From Megascapheus bottae (Eukaryota > Chordata > Mammalia > Rodentia > Geomyidae): a stretch of 64,000 bases of DNA. Of the stretch, positions 23,256 to 33,668 are shown piece by piece; within the stretch, counting starts at the first letter, position 1, and every line of letters begins with the position of its first letter. Made by a program: the position numbers and the translations under genes. Location of the stretch: NCBI GenBank assembly GCA_024803745.1, contig JANJXV010000013.1:31662001-31726000 (forward strand). Reading direction: 5' to 3'. The notes beneath the pieces were generated by a model. It saw only the letters and a program-made list of their open reading frames with translations. It made no database searches and was not told the origin of the DNA.

Positions 23256-26139
23256 AATTTGGTGTTCTAGAGGCATCTCTTTCTCTAGTTCCTTGTCTCT
23301 GTGTCTATCTCTCTCCTCTCCTCCTTACCTCCCTTCATTTCCCTTCAGTCTGTTCCCACAAAACTGTTTAATATTTTCTCTTTGAATGTATGATGATTTA
23401 TCTCAGACTATGCCAAGGTAAAACCTAGGTCTTATACTTCTTGTGTGCCTGCAGTAGCACCTTTTATAACAATTGAGAGAGTACTCAATGAATAAGTGTT
23501 GAATGAGTGCATGGAAAAAAGTTAGAAATGTTCAGATAGTTACCATGAATGACTGTATGCAGAGTGATTGTGAACAATGAAGAAGTGGGTGAGGGGGTTA
23601 TTTTACTGGAAGTCAAAGGATTAGCTCTTGCATCATGCAGTATAGCTGAATGCTCCCAGAAGGGAGACATCCAAATGTAAGATGTAGAACATTAAATATT
23701 GAAAGCAAAAGTTAAATATTAAATTTTAATATGAAACATTAATGCCAATAAACAAATCCAACTAGAAGGGGGACAAAATTAGGATGAGACCATGGCCAAA
23801 AAGGAAAGAGTCATGGCTGAGGCTGAAAGCTGACCATGGCCTGCCTAGACTTTCCCAGCAAGGCTCATTGGTAACAGTCACACCCATCAAATTTCCCTGG
23901 AGAAGCAAAGGAGGAGGAGAAAAAGCCTTTTATAACCCACAGCCATGAAACTCAAGTCCTTCCTACAAAACAAAACACAGTAAACTGTTTCAGGACCGCC
24001 AAGGCTTCAGAACTTATAGTACACTGGAACAAAAATAGAGGCTGCATAGAGGAAAATATGAGATTGCTGAACCCTTGGGGCAGGAATCCTATCATTGCTT
24101 CCACTGTGTGGAACTGAGCTCCTACCAGGCCAACTTGGTCAGAATGAAACACAAGTCATAAAAGGAGCAAGAACAATGGGCTTGCTCCTGTGGCTGCCCT
24201 TGGGTGTTTGAGTTAGAAACAAGCCTGGAGCAGCAAATTGAGACAAGAGCTCAAGACAAGATTTGAAATTGCCAGACCTCTACTTAGCCCACCTCTAATA
24301 AAGGAGCAGCCATGTCCTCAGTGAGTGCTCTCTGTCAATGGCTTTCCAGCCTTATTCTAGAGCTCAGACTAAATCAAAAGTCTCAAAAGTGGTGCATTTC
24401 TCATTAGAAAGCCAATGGCAACAGGTAACAGTACCTTTAGGCAAGTTAGATGTCAGAAGAATCTAAGTAACTTGCTCTTACACCTGTATTCAAATATTGC
24501 TGAATAACCTTAATTTATGAAAGACTCCTATTCTAAAAATGAGAGTGGGGACCACAAGACCAGCTCAATTTCAACAGTAGAGGGGTATTAAAAATCAAAA
24601 TCTGTGACCATTGAAGGGAAATACCTCCATGGTATTAGCCCTAAAGCATCAGGGTGACACAGAAGGCTGTTTGTCTTGCTTGAAGTCTTGTTGGTGGGGG
24701 GAAAGTGGAGGATTCTGATAGCAAGACCTCCATCACAGTAAAGGTCTCATATAACCTATCCCCAGGTTTCAGGAAATTTAACAGGTCACTGAATATAAAA
24801 CCTTTATCCCTGACTATGCTGTTCTTTAATTTTGAAAAGACACACATACAAAAAATAATGTATAGGGCATCCAGACAGAGGAAGTACTGTGATAAACCTC
24901 CCAGTCTCTACAGTGTCTTACAGACTCAAAGGGAGATATGGATGGGATGATCAAGGAATGAGGCTAATTTAGCTAGAAGGATAATCTTCACAAGAAATTA
25001 GCAAGCATAAGGAAGGAAATGAACCTGGATTGGTGGTTTAATTTTAACCATATGGAAGGATTAACTGATCGGAGCTATCAAGTAACCATATCCAGTGAAA
25101 GGCAATCAGGAGACAGCTTGAGGGGAAAATTAGGTTTTCTTAAAGGAAACAAGGTATGAACATGGACGCTAGAGCCAAGAAACAGAGTCCATATTATATG
25201 GTATTTTCTTCCCTCAAGGTCTCTTTGTTTCTTATATGTTAGTTACTTTCCCTTCCTTTAAATCTATTTGAGCATTTTTATCTGGTCCGCTGCCTCTTTA
25301 TCCCTTTTTTTTCTATTCTAAGATAGTCACATGGTGCTGATAAAGGTCAGCCGCAGATGCTAAGGCAGTGTGATGAATTTCAAAAGGGAACAGGAATTTT
25401 AATATGGGTAAGTCTTTCTATTCTTGGTGTATACAACCACAACTGTGTCTATACCTGGGGTGAATGTAATTAGATCCACTGGTAGATTACTGCTTCTCTT
25501 GAAAGTAATACCAAATGCATTTTATAGAATAAAATGCAAGTTATAGTTTATATGCTATCAGTAATACCAAATTATTCCTGGTTCCTCATAAGATGCAGGA
25601 GAAAAAAAAAAAGATTAATGAGCCAGACAGTCAGGAATAGAGTTCAGCCTTCATAGTGACTCATTGGATGACTCCAGATTGAGAAACTGAGCATTACCAG
25701 GCTTCACTTTCCATGCCTGGAATATAACAAGATGAGATCAGATAAGTCACTCCAGACCATAACTCAAGAGTCTCTAATCATTCATAGAAAGGATGAAGAG
25801 TCCCTATAAAGGTAAAGGTTATTGATAGCTACTTTAATCAGACTTGCTCCATGTCAATCAACTATTTTGTATATTCGACTTTTAATGCCTATAAATGAAT
25901 TCATTTGTAGTATTGAAGGCTTACTTGACTACAATAGATGATAATTAATATATTTGCTTCACTTTTCTAGCTCTACATGTAAGATGCTCACTTTCAAATA
26001 GGAGGCAATGTGGGGATATATGAGATTACTTCCTTTCCTTATCTTGTGGCATGTTAATGACTGAACAGGTTTCTCCTTTTGAATATTCCAGGTCAATTGC
26101 TGCTGCCAAGTCACTGATGATAAACGCTGGATATAGTGT
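23256..26139. other. Repeat-poor unique sequence, no gene recognised
   Basis: The largest stretch without recognisable mobile elements (about 2.9 kb). Open frames are at most about 80-90 codons and overlap on both strands. I see no domain, no splice pattern I would defend, and no CpG island. Confidence 0.45.
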
Positions 26140-26430
26140 GATAGGCTGCCGTAATTGATATCAGAGACTGAATGGCTTAATTGGCAGAAATCTATCTCCA
26201 TGAAGTTTAACTCCACACCTCTTTTGAAAAATACCATTTAGCTTTTTCTCTGTGAGTGTTAAGGTTCCAGTCTCCTGTTTTATAGAGTCAATAGTGGTAA
26301 AGGACTAAATGACCTCCTGTAGCCTGCTTTAAGGGTCCGATCATCAAATATAGTCACTTTCTTGAGACACAGAGGACTTCAACATATGAACTTAGGGGAG
26401 AAGGAATTGAACTTCAGCCCATAATTCCTG
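26140..26430 (+). mobile_element. Ancient eutherian interspersed repeat, unclassified copy A
   Basis: GATAGGCTGCCGTAATTGAT, then CAGAGACTGAATGGCTTAAT near the left, and AGGACTTCAACATATGAACT then TTCAGCCCATAATTC at the right. The same ordered phrases occur around 49.4-50.2 kb. I recognise this as a widespread old eutherian repeat but cannot name the subfamily without a search. Confidence 0.6.
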
Positions 26431-26571
26431 ATAATAGTAGAGATTGCCCAGAGATGATGGTTTTGTTTCTTAAATCATTTTTAATATAACACAAAGGTAA
26501 CACAGAGATAATATGTATAATGACTCTACTCTTCTATTTCTTTCCAGAAACCATTTGTGCCTCCCAGATTT

Positions 26572-26927
26572 AAAACAGACAACTTTTAATGAATGATTGT
26601 TGTTCTTAAGGTACTATGTTATCTCTCATCTCTTTTGCTGTCCCTTGGTTATCTCATATTGTTACAGTATCTCACTTGGTTACCTGATATATTGGATATA
26701 TTTGTATTTGGTTATTTGAAATTGGATAGGGAACGGGGGAAAACAAGATGAAGGGTGGGGGCGGGGGGGAGGGAAATGGGGACCAAGACATGTGAAAGGG
26801 TATCAATGTATGGGAATTAATGCACCATCTATCTGGCAAATATCATGTAACCCTTCTATTAATTACAATAAAAAATATATGAAAAACAAAACAAATAACA
26901 AAAACAAAACAAAAAACAGACAACTTT
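26572..26927 (+). mobile_element. L1 3' end with 15-bp target-site duplication
   Basis: The inserted body (about 26,587-26,912) begins TAATGAATGATTGTTGTTCT, includes the G-rich block near 26,745-26,785, and ends in an A-rich tail of AAAAC units. Direct repeats AAAACAGACAACTTT lie at 26,572-26,586 and 26,913-26,927. 5'-truncated within the 3' UTR, so no coding capacity. Confidence 0.95.
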
Positions 26928-27049
26928 CCTTTGTCTCAGCTCCAGATTCACTAATTTAGAATCTTACCATCCAGAGCCTCCCAGGTGCCTCTAAGGGTAT
27001 GGGTAGATATGAGAAACTGCTCTGGACTCTAGCCATTCACTGAGTATGA

Positions 27050-27135
27050 TTTAAGGACCAGCTTCACCATTATCTAAAAGACTGTTAGAAATGCAGATTC
27101 TCAGGTCCCACTCTAACCCACTGCTCTGATCTGTA
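27050..27135 (-). mobile_element. MER5-like DNA transposon remnant
   Basis: GACTGTTAGAAATGCAGATT and CTCAGGTCCCACTCTAACCC are characteristic of the non-autonomous hAT element MER5 in inverse orientation. Recognised by phrase, not alignment. Confidence 0.8.
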
Positions 27136-27353
27136 ACTACCCTTACATAATCTAAGTATAGACAGAATTTGGTAAGCTAGGTAACGCCTTTTTTTTTTCT
27201 TTTTTTGCTACAATTTCTGCTCAGTCTATGAATTAGTGAAGAATCATATGAAGTGGCTTTGACCAGAATAGGGGACTGATGTTTCCATGGTCAGAAAGTA
27301 GGCATTCTAGGAGCCTGTCATTTAAGCCAAGACTTCCTCTCAGTTTATATCCT

Positions 27354-27472
27354 AAGAAGAAGAAGGAAGAGGAGGAGGAGCAGGAAGAGGAGAAGGAGGA
27401 GGAGGAGAAAGAGAAGAGGGAGAGGAAGAGGGAGAAGAAGGAGAAGAAGAAAAAAGAAGAAAAGGAAACAAC
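27354..27472. repeat. (GGA/GAA)n polypurine tract
   Basis: About 120 bases of almost pure purine. Charged Lys/Glu (plus) and Phe/Ser (minus) frames over it are repeat artefacts. Confidence 0.96.
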
Positions 27473-28605
27473 TTCAAGAAATAACCTGACTTGCCATGCC
27501 TTTGTCTTCAATGCTTAGTGCCCACTTGGGCATCAGCAGTTCCTAAAAAGAATATACCATATGATTCAATTCTGCACTTGGACAGTCTTCTGATAGAGAA
27601 CAAATGTGTTCATTCTGAGCTGGAGAATGGCTCCTGTAAACTACAGTGAGCACATTGCAGTTGGCAGTCTGGTGCTCCTCTGGCCTGCTGCAATAAATTG
27701 CTGTGGCCTTCATCCGTGGCAAATGACACAGCAAGGCTACTTGGCAGGCCCAGGAGGGAAGAAACAAGGGAGGGAGGTGTCATCCAGTCAATTAGCCACG
27801 GAAACAGCATCCCTGCCTCCAGGGTGGATTTTCCTCTTTTCAGCACCACTAACTCAAATGTCAAACAAGTTGTAACTGCCATTGAGAACAGGCCTAACTA
27901 CAGTATTTTCTCTCTCTAAGACAAAACAACTCACCCATTTCATCTTTACTGTTGCAGTTCTGGGATTTGGGATGCAGCCAGGTGGGCTGCTTGTTGGAAA
28001 TGTTTTACTGCCTCACAGCTCCTCCACTAGTGCTGCCCTTCTGAGTAATTCAAAGCCACAGCTAAAGGTGGAAGAAGAGAAGCTTTGCGTGGTGTGGCTA
28101 TAGGTAGCTATCAGTCCCAGTTAAATTAAAGCATGTTCCTTGCATCTTGAAACCAACCTCGAAAAGTTAATGAGGCCTTGGATTCCACCCAACCCTGGAA
28201 TGAACTGAGATGCCCTTCCTAGTCCCGTCATGCCAGGTGTTCACCTCAAAGAGGCATTTATAGAAGACACACACTTTAGTGATTCCTTTTGGCAACAGCC
28301 ATTGAGCCATGGGAATTGCCTGCCTAGGGGAATGTTAGGTGCTGAAAGCTTCTGTGGGTTGCCAAAGACTACTTGGCATAAAGACTTGTTGGTTTCACAA
28401 AATCTCTAAACCAGAGCTCCTAGGAGGCAGGTGGCACAGTTTGTAGACTGTATTAATATGGGATCTGGTGGTTTCTTTAGAGCAAATGACATGGAGGAAA
28501 GTCTGACTATTACACAAAGGTAATGAGGCCTAGGAGTGGATTCTACCTAAACCTGGAGCCCATCTCACTCTGTGTTCTTAGAGCAGGTAGACATCACATT
28601 CAAGG
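27473..28605. other. Unique sequence, possibly conserved non-coding
   Basis: No recognised repeat. Overlapping 73-90 codon frames on both strands (27.5-28.1 kb) look like chance openings in a moderately GC-rich region. The patch AATAAATTGCTGTGGCCTTC (27,690-27,710) and its flanks look single-copy. Confidence 0.4.
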
Positions 28606-28820
28606 AACAAATATCTTTTTTTTTTTTTGCCAGTCCTGGGCTTGAGCTCAGGGCCTGAGCACTGTCCTTGGACTTTCTCAAGGCTAGAGCTCTACCACTT
28701 GAGCCTCAGCACCACTTCTGGCTTTTTTTCTATGTATGTGGTACCGAGGAATCAAACCCAGGTCTTCATGCATGCTAGGCAAGCACTTTACCACTAGGCC
28801 AAACTCCCCGCCAACAAATA
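28606..28820 (-). mobile_element. IDL-Geo SINE
   Basis: Inverted dimer with poly-T tail, CCAGTCCTGGGCTTGAGCTC, GGTACCGAGGAATCAAACCC and a GCCAAACTCCCCGCC end. An 8-bp direct repeat AACAAATA lies at 28,606-28,613 and 28,813-28,820. Confidence 0.93.
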
Positions 28821-29524
28821 ACTTTTCAAAGAATTTCTTGTGTGTCTCATTACCTGGAATAAAGGGAGAGAAAATGGTAATGCACATCTGATCTCCAACT
28901 GGAAGAAATCTAGGCAAGCTCAAGGAATAATAGGGCATGCTAACCATGGCAGCTGCCATGGCAGAATAAAGAAGTAACTTGGATGAGCAACAGTTGATTA
29001 CTTTGCATGGGTCTGAATGAAAGAGACTTATTTCTAAAACAGCAGAGCTGGAAATAGAATAGAACCTGAAACATGCAGGGTGGGAAAAAAGAAGAGTAAA
29101 ATGAGATAAGAATGTAGAGTGAGATTAGAAATAGAAAACCCACCAGGGGTTTTCCTGGCTCCTAGGTGATTAAGGCAAGGTCTGTGTTTGTTTGAAAGAG
29201 AAAGGTAAGGGTGAAGATAGTGTGAGCGTAAAACTGTAAGCCCTTCATTCCATCTGCATGCCATTAGCACATGTAAACTATGCACACGAAGTTATGGTTA
29301 TATAGATTTCTTTTTACAGCTCTGGCTATATGCACAAATGATATATTATTTGCATACTTGGGCATGTGGAAAGTAGCTTGCTAAACCCCAGTCTAAACCA
29401 TTCCTTTCATTTTTTTTCAGTGGGATATTCATAAACTGTGACCGCTATTGAGAGCTTATCTTCTGTGTTCCTCACTCTGGCAATCAGCTGAATTAATAGC
29501 TAATTAACATGATTAATATTTTCT
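28821..29524. other. Unique sequence
   Basis: AT-rich homeodomain-like words (AGCTAATTAACATGATTAAT) occur near 29,498-29,518. No gene recognised. Confidence 0.4.
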
Positions 29525-29685
29525 ATAGTTTAGATACTGTTCAAGTGCCATAAAGATGTTATTCATTTCATTATTGCAGTCATACTACAAGGAAAACCAA
29601 GTAGAAACTAATGTTACTCTTATGTTTTTAGCTGGCACAAGCAATTGAGGTACAGAGAGATTAACAACCTCTCAAGACCATATCT
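29525..29685 (-). mobile_element. MIR SINE remnant
   Basis: GATACTGTTCAAGTGCCATA, TTATTCATTTCATTATTGCA and AATTGAGGTACAGAGAGATT are degraded inverted MIR phrases in order. Confidence 0.6.
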
Positions 29686-29788
29686 TTGGTGACAGATAAT
29701 GGATAAAAGTCTAACAATCTAGCCAAGTATGGTGGTATGTGTCTGCGATCTCAACACTCAGGAGGTAGAAGTAGAAAAAGGGTGTTAG

Positions 29789-30620
29789 CGACAAATCAGA
29801 GAAAGTCTGGATAAGTGGGACTGCATTAAACTGCAGAGCTTCTGTATGGCAAAGGACATAGCTAACAAATTAACTAGAAAGCCTGCAGAGTGGGAGAAGA
29901 TTTTCACTAACCATACAATGGACAAAGGCCTCATATCTAAAATATATCTACATCTCAAAAAATTGAATCAATCCAAAACTCATCTCCAAAGAAACAACCA
30001 TCCCATTAAAAGATGGGCCAAAGACTTGAAGAGAGTCTTCTCTGAAGAAGAAATAAGAATGACATATAGAAACATGAAGAAATGCTCTGACCATAAAAGA
30101 AATGCAAATCAAAACAACTCTAAGATTCCACCTCACTCCAGTTAGAATGGCCAGGATCAAGAAAACTAATAACAGATACTGGAGGGGATGTGGCCAGGAG
30201 GGATCACTACTACACTGTTGGTGGGAGTGCAAACTCATTCAACCACTACGGAAAGCAGTATGGCAGTTCCTCAAAAGACTAAACATAGAGCTCCCCTATG
30301 ACCCAGAAATTCCACTACTTGGCATTTACCCAAGGACATACTAAACAAGGACATACTAAATCCACTAGCACAACAATGTTCATTGCAGCACTATTTACCA
30401 TGGCAAAGATATGGAATCAATCCAGGTGCCCTTCAGTTGATGAGTGGATCAACAAGATGTGGTATTTATACACAATGGAATTCTATGCTGCTGTCAAAAA
30501 GAATGATATCGCCCCATTTGTAAGGAAATGGAAAGACTTAGAAAAAATCATATTAAGTGAAGTAAGCCAGATACAAAGGAACATAGGCTCAATGGTTTCC
30601 CTCATTTGTCATAATCGGTA
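29789..30620 (+). pseudogene. L1 ORF2 carboxyl-terminal fragment, frameshifted
   Basis: Translation in shifting frames gives the end of L1 ORF2, the endonuclease/reverse transcriptase protein. WDCIKLQSF-like sequence near 29,820 is followed by [35 protein letters not shown], the cysteine-rich segment [16 protein letters not shown] (about 30,190-30,237), and MWYLYTMEFYAAVKKND near 30,460-30,507. At least two frameshifts separate these blocks (frames used: 29,846-30,145, 30,102-30,344, 30,298-30,621). The first cysteine of the usual Cys-rich motif is tyrosine here. Endonuclease and RT catalytic domains are absent, so it is dead. Confidence 0.92.
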
Positions 30621-31050
30621 GAAACCTTGGGCTCTCCTAGCAGAGATTTACAAGAGAACAACACCTAGATACATAAGGCTATATAGAAAGACACTAAATG
30701 AAAGGACCTCCAGGATGTAGAAACAAAAGTGATGAGTGATTGTCATTCTTAATATACTATGCTATCTCTCATCTCTTTTGCTGTCCCTTGGTTATCTCAT
30801 ATTGTTACAGTATTTCACCTTGCTAGCTGATATATTGTATTTATGTGTTTTTGGTTATTTGAAATTGGATAGGGAAGGGAAGAAAACAAGATGAGGGGTG
30901 GTAGTGAGGGGAGGGAAATAGGGACCAAGACATGAGAAAGGGTATCAATGTTTGTGAAGTAAAGCTCCTTCTATCTGATGAATATAATGTAACTCTTCTA
31001 TCAATTACAATTAAAAGAAAAAAATATATGGAAATAAAAGAAAAAAAAGA
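29789..31050 (+). mobile_element. 5'-truncated L1 (ORF2 end, 3' UTR, A-rich tail)
   Basis: About 1.26 kb of L1 starting inside ORF2 at ACAAATCAGAGAAAGTCTGG. It holds the ORF2 carboxyl end (to about 30,620) and the family-specific 3' UTR (about 30,621-31,020). Imperfect direct repeats AAAGGGTGTTAG (29,777-29,788) and AAAGTGTGTAAG (31,256-31,267) bracket the L1 plus the SINE sitting in its tail, as expected of one L1 insertion later hit by a SINE. Confidence 0.93.
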
Positions 31051-31249
31051 GGACCGGGAGTTTGGCCTAGTGGTTAAAGTGCTTGCCTAGCATGCATGAA
31101 GACCCGGGTTCGATTCCTCGGTACCACATACATAGAAAAAAGCTGGAAGTGGTGCTGAGGCTCAAGTGGTAGACCTCTAGCCTTGAGAAAGTCCAAGGAC
31201 AGTGCTCAGGCCCTGAGCTCAAGCCCAGGACTGGCAAAAAAAAAAAAAA
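31051..31249 (+). mobile_element. IDL-Geo SINE in the L1 A-rich tail
   Basis: Complete dimer starting GGACCGGGAGTTTGGCCTAG, with box B GGGTTCGATTCC intact and a terminal A run. Its good preservation and its place in the L1 tail make it the youngest layer of a three-level nest. Confidence 0.95.
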
Positions 31250-31345
31250 GAAAACAAAGTGTGTAAGTCACTAGCCTGACGTACATAAGCAAGTTCAAAG
31301 CCAGTCTAAGTGATGTTGTAAGACCCTGTCTCAAAAACAAAAGCA

Positions 31346-31743
31346 AAATGAAAAGGAACCCAACAATGTCTCTCTGGTACTTGGTTTTTTTTTTTAATTA
31401 GTGGACTGATTTAATTCAATACAAGGAATAATTTCATTAGCAAGAGAAATATAGGGCTTAATGACATACAGAAAGTAACTTTGCTACATCTACCCTTAAA
31501 GTTATTCATGCACAGTTTATGGCATTCTGACATTTGCAGAGGATGTTTGGGGAAAATTAAATTTTGAAATATGTTGCTTGGAGGGGGGACAATGATGGAA
31601 GGACTGACATTGATCAAGAGGCTATACTTTTAAAGCTTCCATACTGAATTTTACGTGAATTTAGTCTTCCATGGTTATAGCCAAAAGTCCACATTATTTT
31701 CCTCTACATTGGCCTAGAGGGTTGATACATACACCATCGATGC
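31346..31743. other. Unique sequence
   Basis: No recognised feature. Confidence 0.4.
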
Positions 31744-31998
31744 TTTAATTTTCTTTTTTTTCTTTTTTGGTCAGTCATGGGACTTGAACTCTGGGCCTGG
31801 GCACTGTCCCTGAGCTCTTCAGCTCATGGCTACTGCCTTACACCTTGAGCTACAGCATCACTTCTGATTTTCTGGTGGTTATTTGTAGATTAGATTCTCA
31901 TGCCCAGCTGGCTTTGAAAGGTGATCTTCATATCTCAGCATCCTGAGTAGCTAGGATTACAGGGGTGAGCCTCTGGTGCCCAGCTTTTAATTTTCTTT
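31744..31998 (-). mobile_element. B1-headed composite SINE with 13-bp target-site duplication
   Basis: On the plus strand the T-rich tail is followed by CATGGGACTTGAACTCTGGG and CTGAGCTCTTCAGCTCATGG, the complement of a Geo-like right monomer. Then come CTTGAGCTACAGCATCACTT and finally CTGAGTAGCTAGGATTACAG, the complement of a B1/7SL head. Direct repeats TTTAATTTTCTTT lie at 31,744-31,756 and 31,986-31,998. Best-preserved example of this second SINE architecture. Confidence 0.85.
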
Positions 31999-33425
31999 CT
32001 TAAAAAGCCCTTCCTGGTGAGAAGTATGGTGCTAGTACTTCTTTGCAGTTCATAGATAGGTTTTAGGAATGACTTTGTCTAAGAAACTTGTAAGCAGATT
32101 CACAACCAGATGAGAGATACATGCTCAGAGAATAGAATATTATATTCATGTAGCCAATAATTAGATAATACAGTTAATATCCAGACTCATACAGAGAAAC
32201 ACAGTTCAAAACCAGAAGAGTTGATTAGGGAATGTTAGCTTTTAGTCTTAGTTTTTTTTTTTTTTTAGTTTTAATTCTATGTTTGCAAAAACAAAGAAGC
32301 ATTAAATGAGATAAATCATAAGTCACTCAGGTTTAAATTTTTCTTGTCTCTCTGATTTATTCTTACCTACAAACTATAGTAGTTTTGTCTAGTTTCCTCT
32401 CCTTGGCTTCTCACTGGTGTGGTTTTTCTCCCAGAAAATGCATCTGGAGATAGATTCCTAGGAAGAAGGAAGGATTAAGGTAGTTTCATGTCCTCTATTT
32501 CTTGCTTAAATCCAGAAGAATCAGGAAATTACCAAAGTCAAAGGCCAGATTCCAAAACAAAAGATTCTCCTAGCACCTCAGTTTACAAGGCTCATAGGAG
32601 CTTGGTGCCAGGAATAGAGGACCAGGACAAAAGTATTTCACAAATCCTTGGTATACTTTTACTTTACTTCTAAGGATTTTCCCTATCACCACACTTCTCA
32701 CCAGTCAGGTCTCTGTCAGGACCTGCAGCTTTGAATTAGCTCTTTTCTGCAGGTACATCTCCAGTCTTTTCCCTTCTTCCTGGTAGGAAAAGGACTTAAA
32801 GGCATGCCTTGCTTCCTGCTGGGCAGAATTGGTGTTTTTCACTTGCAAAACATTTTTCTCCTTTCTATATCCTCAAAGGTTTATGAATGGGATGGCCACT
32901 CTATTCAAAATAAGAAAACAAACAAGTTTCTCCACTTGGAGGTAGGGACTCCAGCTGTCTCCTGGAAGAAGGTAATCATTTAGCTTCGTAGAAAGAGCTC
33001 TGACTCTAAGTAAGGGATCCAGGTTTTCTGCTACCCATTCCTGGTTTCATTTATATGGTAAATGACAACCACAGCTCCACAGATAGATCCTCTTCTCTCC
33101 CAAAGGACCTGTAATTCTAGAAATGTCAGATGTCAGATACTTGCAAGGAATCCCATGGTTGGGACACCAAGGCATGTTTTGCCTGAAACTCTGGGTCATC
33201 TTGGCTAGTTAGGTTGTCTTTTTTTGACATTAAACTACAATGCATTAAGCACTCTAGCCTGAACAACATTGAGAACTGATACCATTGATGATGAAATGCT
33301 TAGATATTTATTGAAGTTATCAAACACTTCTCCTTTTCTAGGTGCTCTATTAGGTACTGGACTTAAAAGCAGATAGCAAATTTGTGAAGGATTTATTCTA
33401 GCATTGAACTTTTCACATTCATTGC
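31999..33425. other. Unique sequence
   Basis: Contains a poly-T run near 32,253-32,269. No repeat family or gene recognised. Confidence 0.4.
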
Positions 33426-33429
33426 CTCA

Positions 33430-33668
33430 CTTTTTTTTTTTTCAGTTGTAGAGTATGAACTCAGGGCCTGGATGCTGTCACCGAACTTTCACTCAAGACT
33501 AGTGATCTATGACTTTGAGTCACAGCATCACTTCCAGTTTTCTGATGCTTAATTGAAGATAAGAGGGTCATGAACTTTCCTGCCTTGGTTGTCTTTAAAT
33601 CACAATCCTTAGGTCTCATCCTCCTGAGTAGTTAGTATTACATAAGTGAGCTGCTGGCATCTGGCTTA
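33430..33668 (-). mobile_element. B1-headed composite SINE, diverged
   Basis: Poly-T, GAGTATGAACTCAGGGCCTG, GAGTCACAGCATCACTTCCA, then CTCCTGAGTAGTTAGTATTA. Same order as the element at 31.75 kb with more substitutions. Confidence 0.82.

Larger units (their letters stand above)
29722..31345 (+). mobile_element. Old B1-like SINE split by an L1 (parts 29,722-29,788 and 31,256-31,345)
   Basis: The left part reads AGCCAAGTATGGTGGTATGT, then CAACACTCAGGAGGTAGAAG (B1 head). The right part resumes as AGTTCAAAGCCAGTCTAAGT and ends AAGACCCTGTCTCAAAAAC, the B1 3' end. The 1.47 kb between them is an L1 plus a SINE, so this old element was the insertion target. Confidence 0.8.

Noticed and set aside
27279..27518. 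Lys/Glu-rich 79-codon frame that could look like a charged coiled coil
   Set aside because: Pure product of the GGA/GAA purine repeat.
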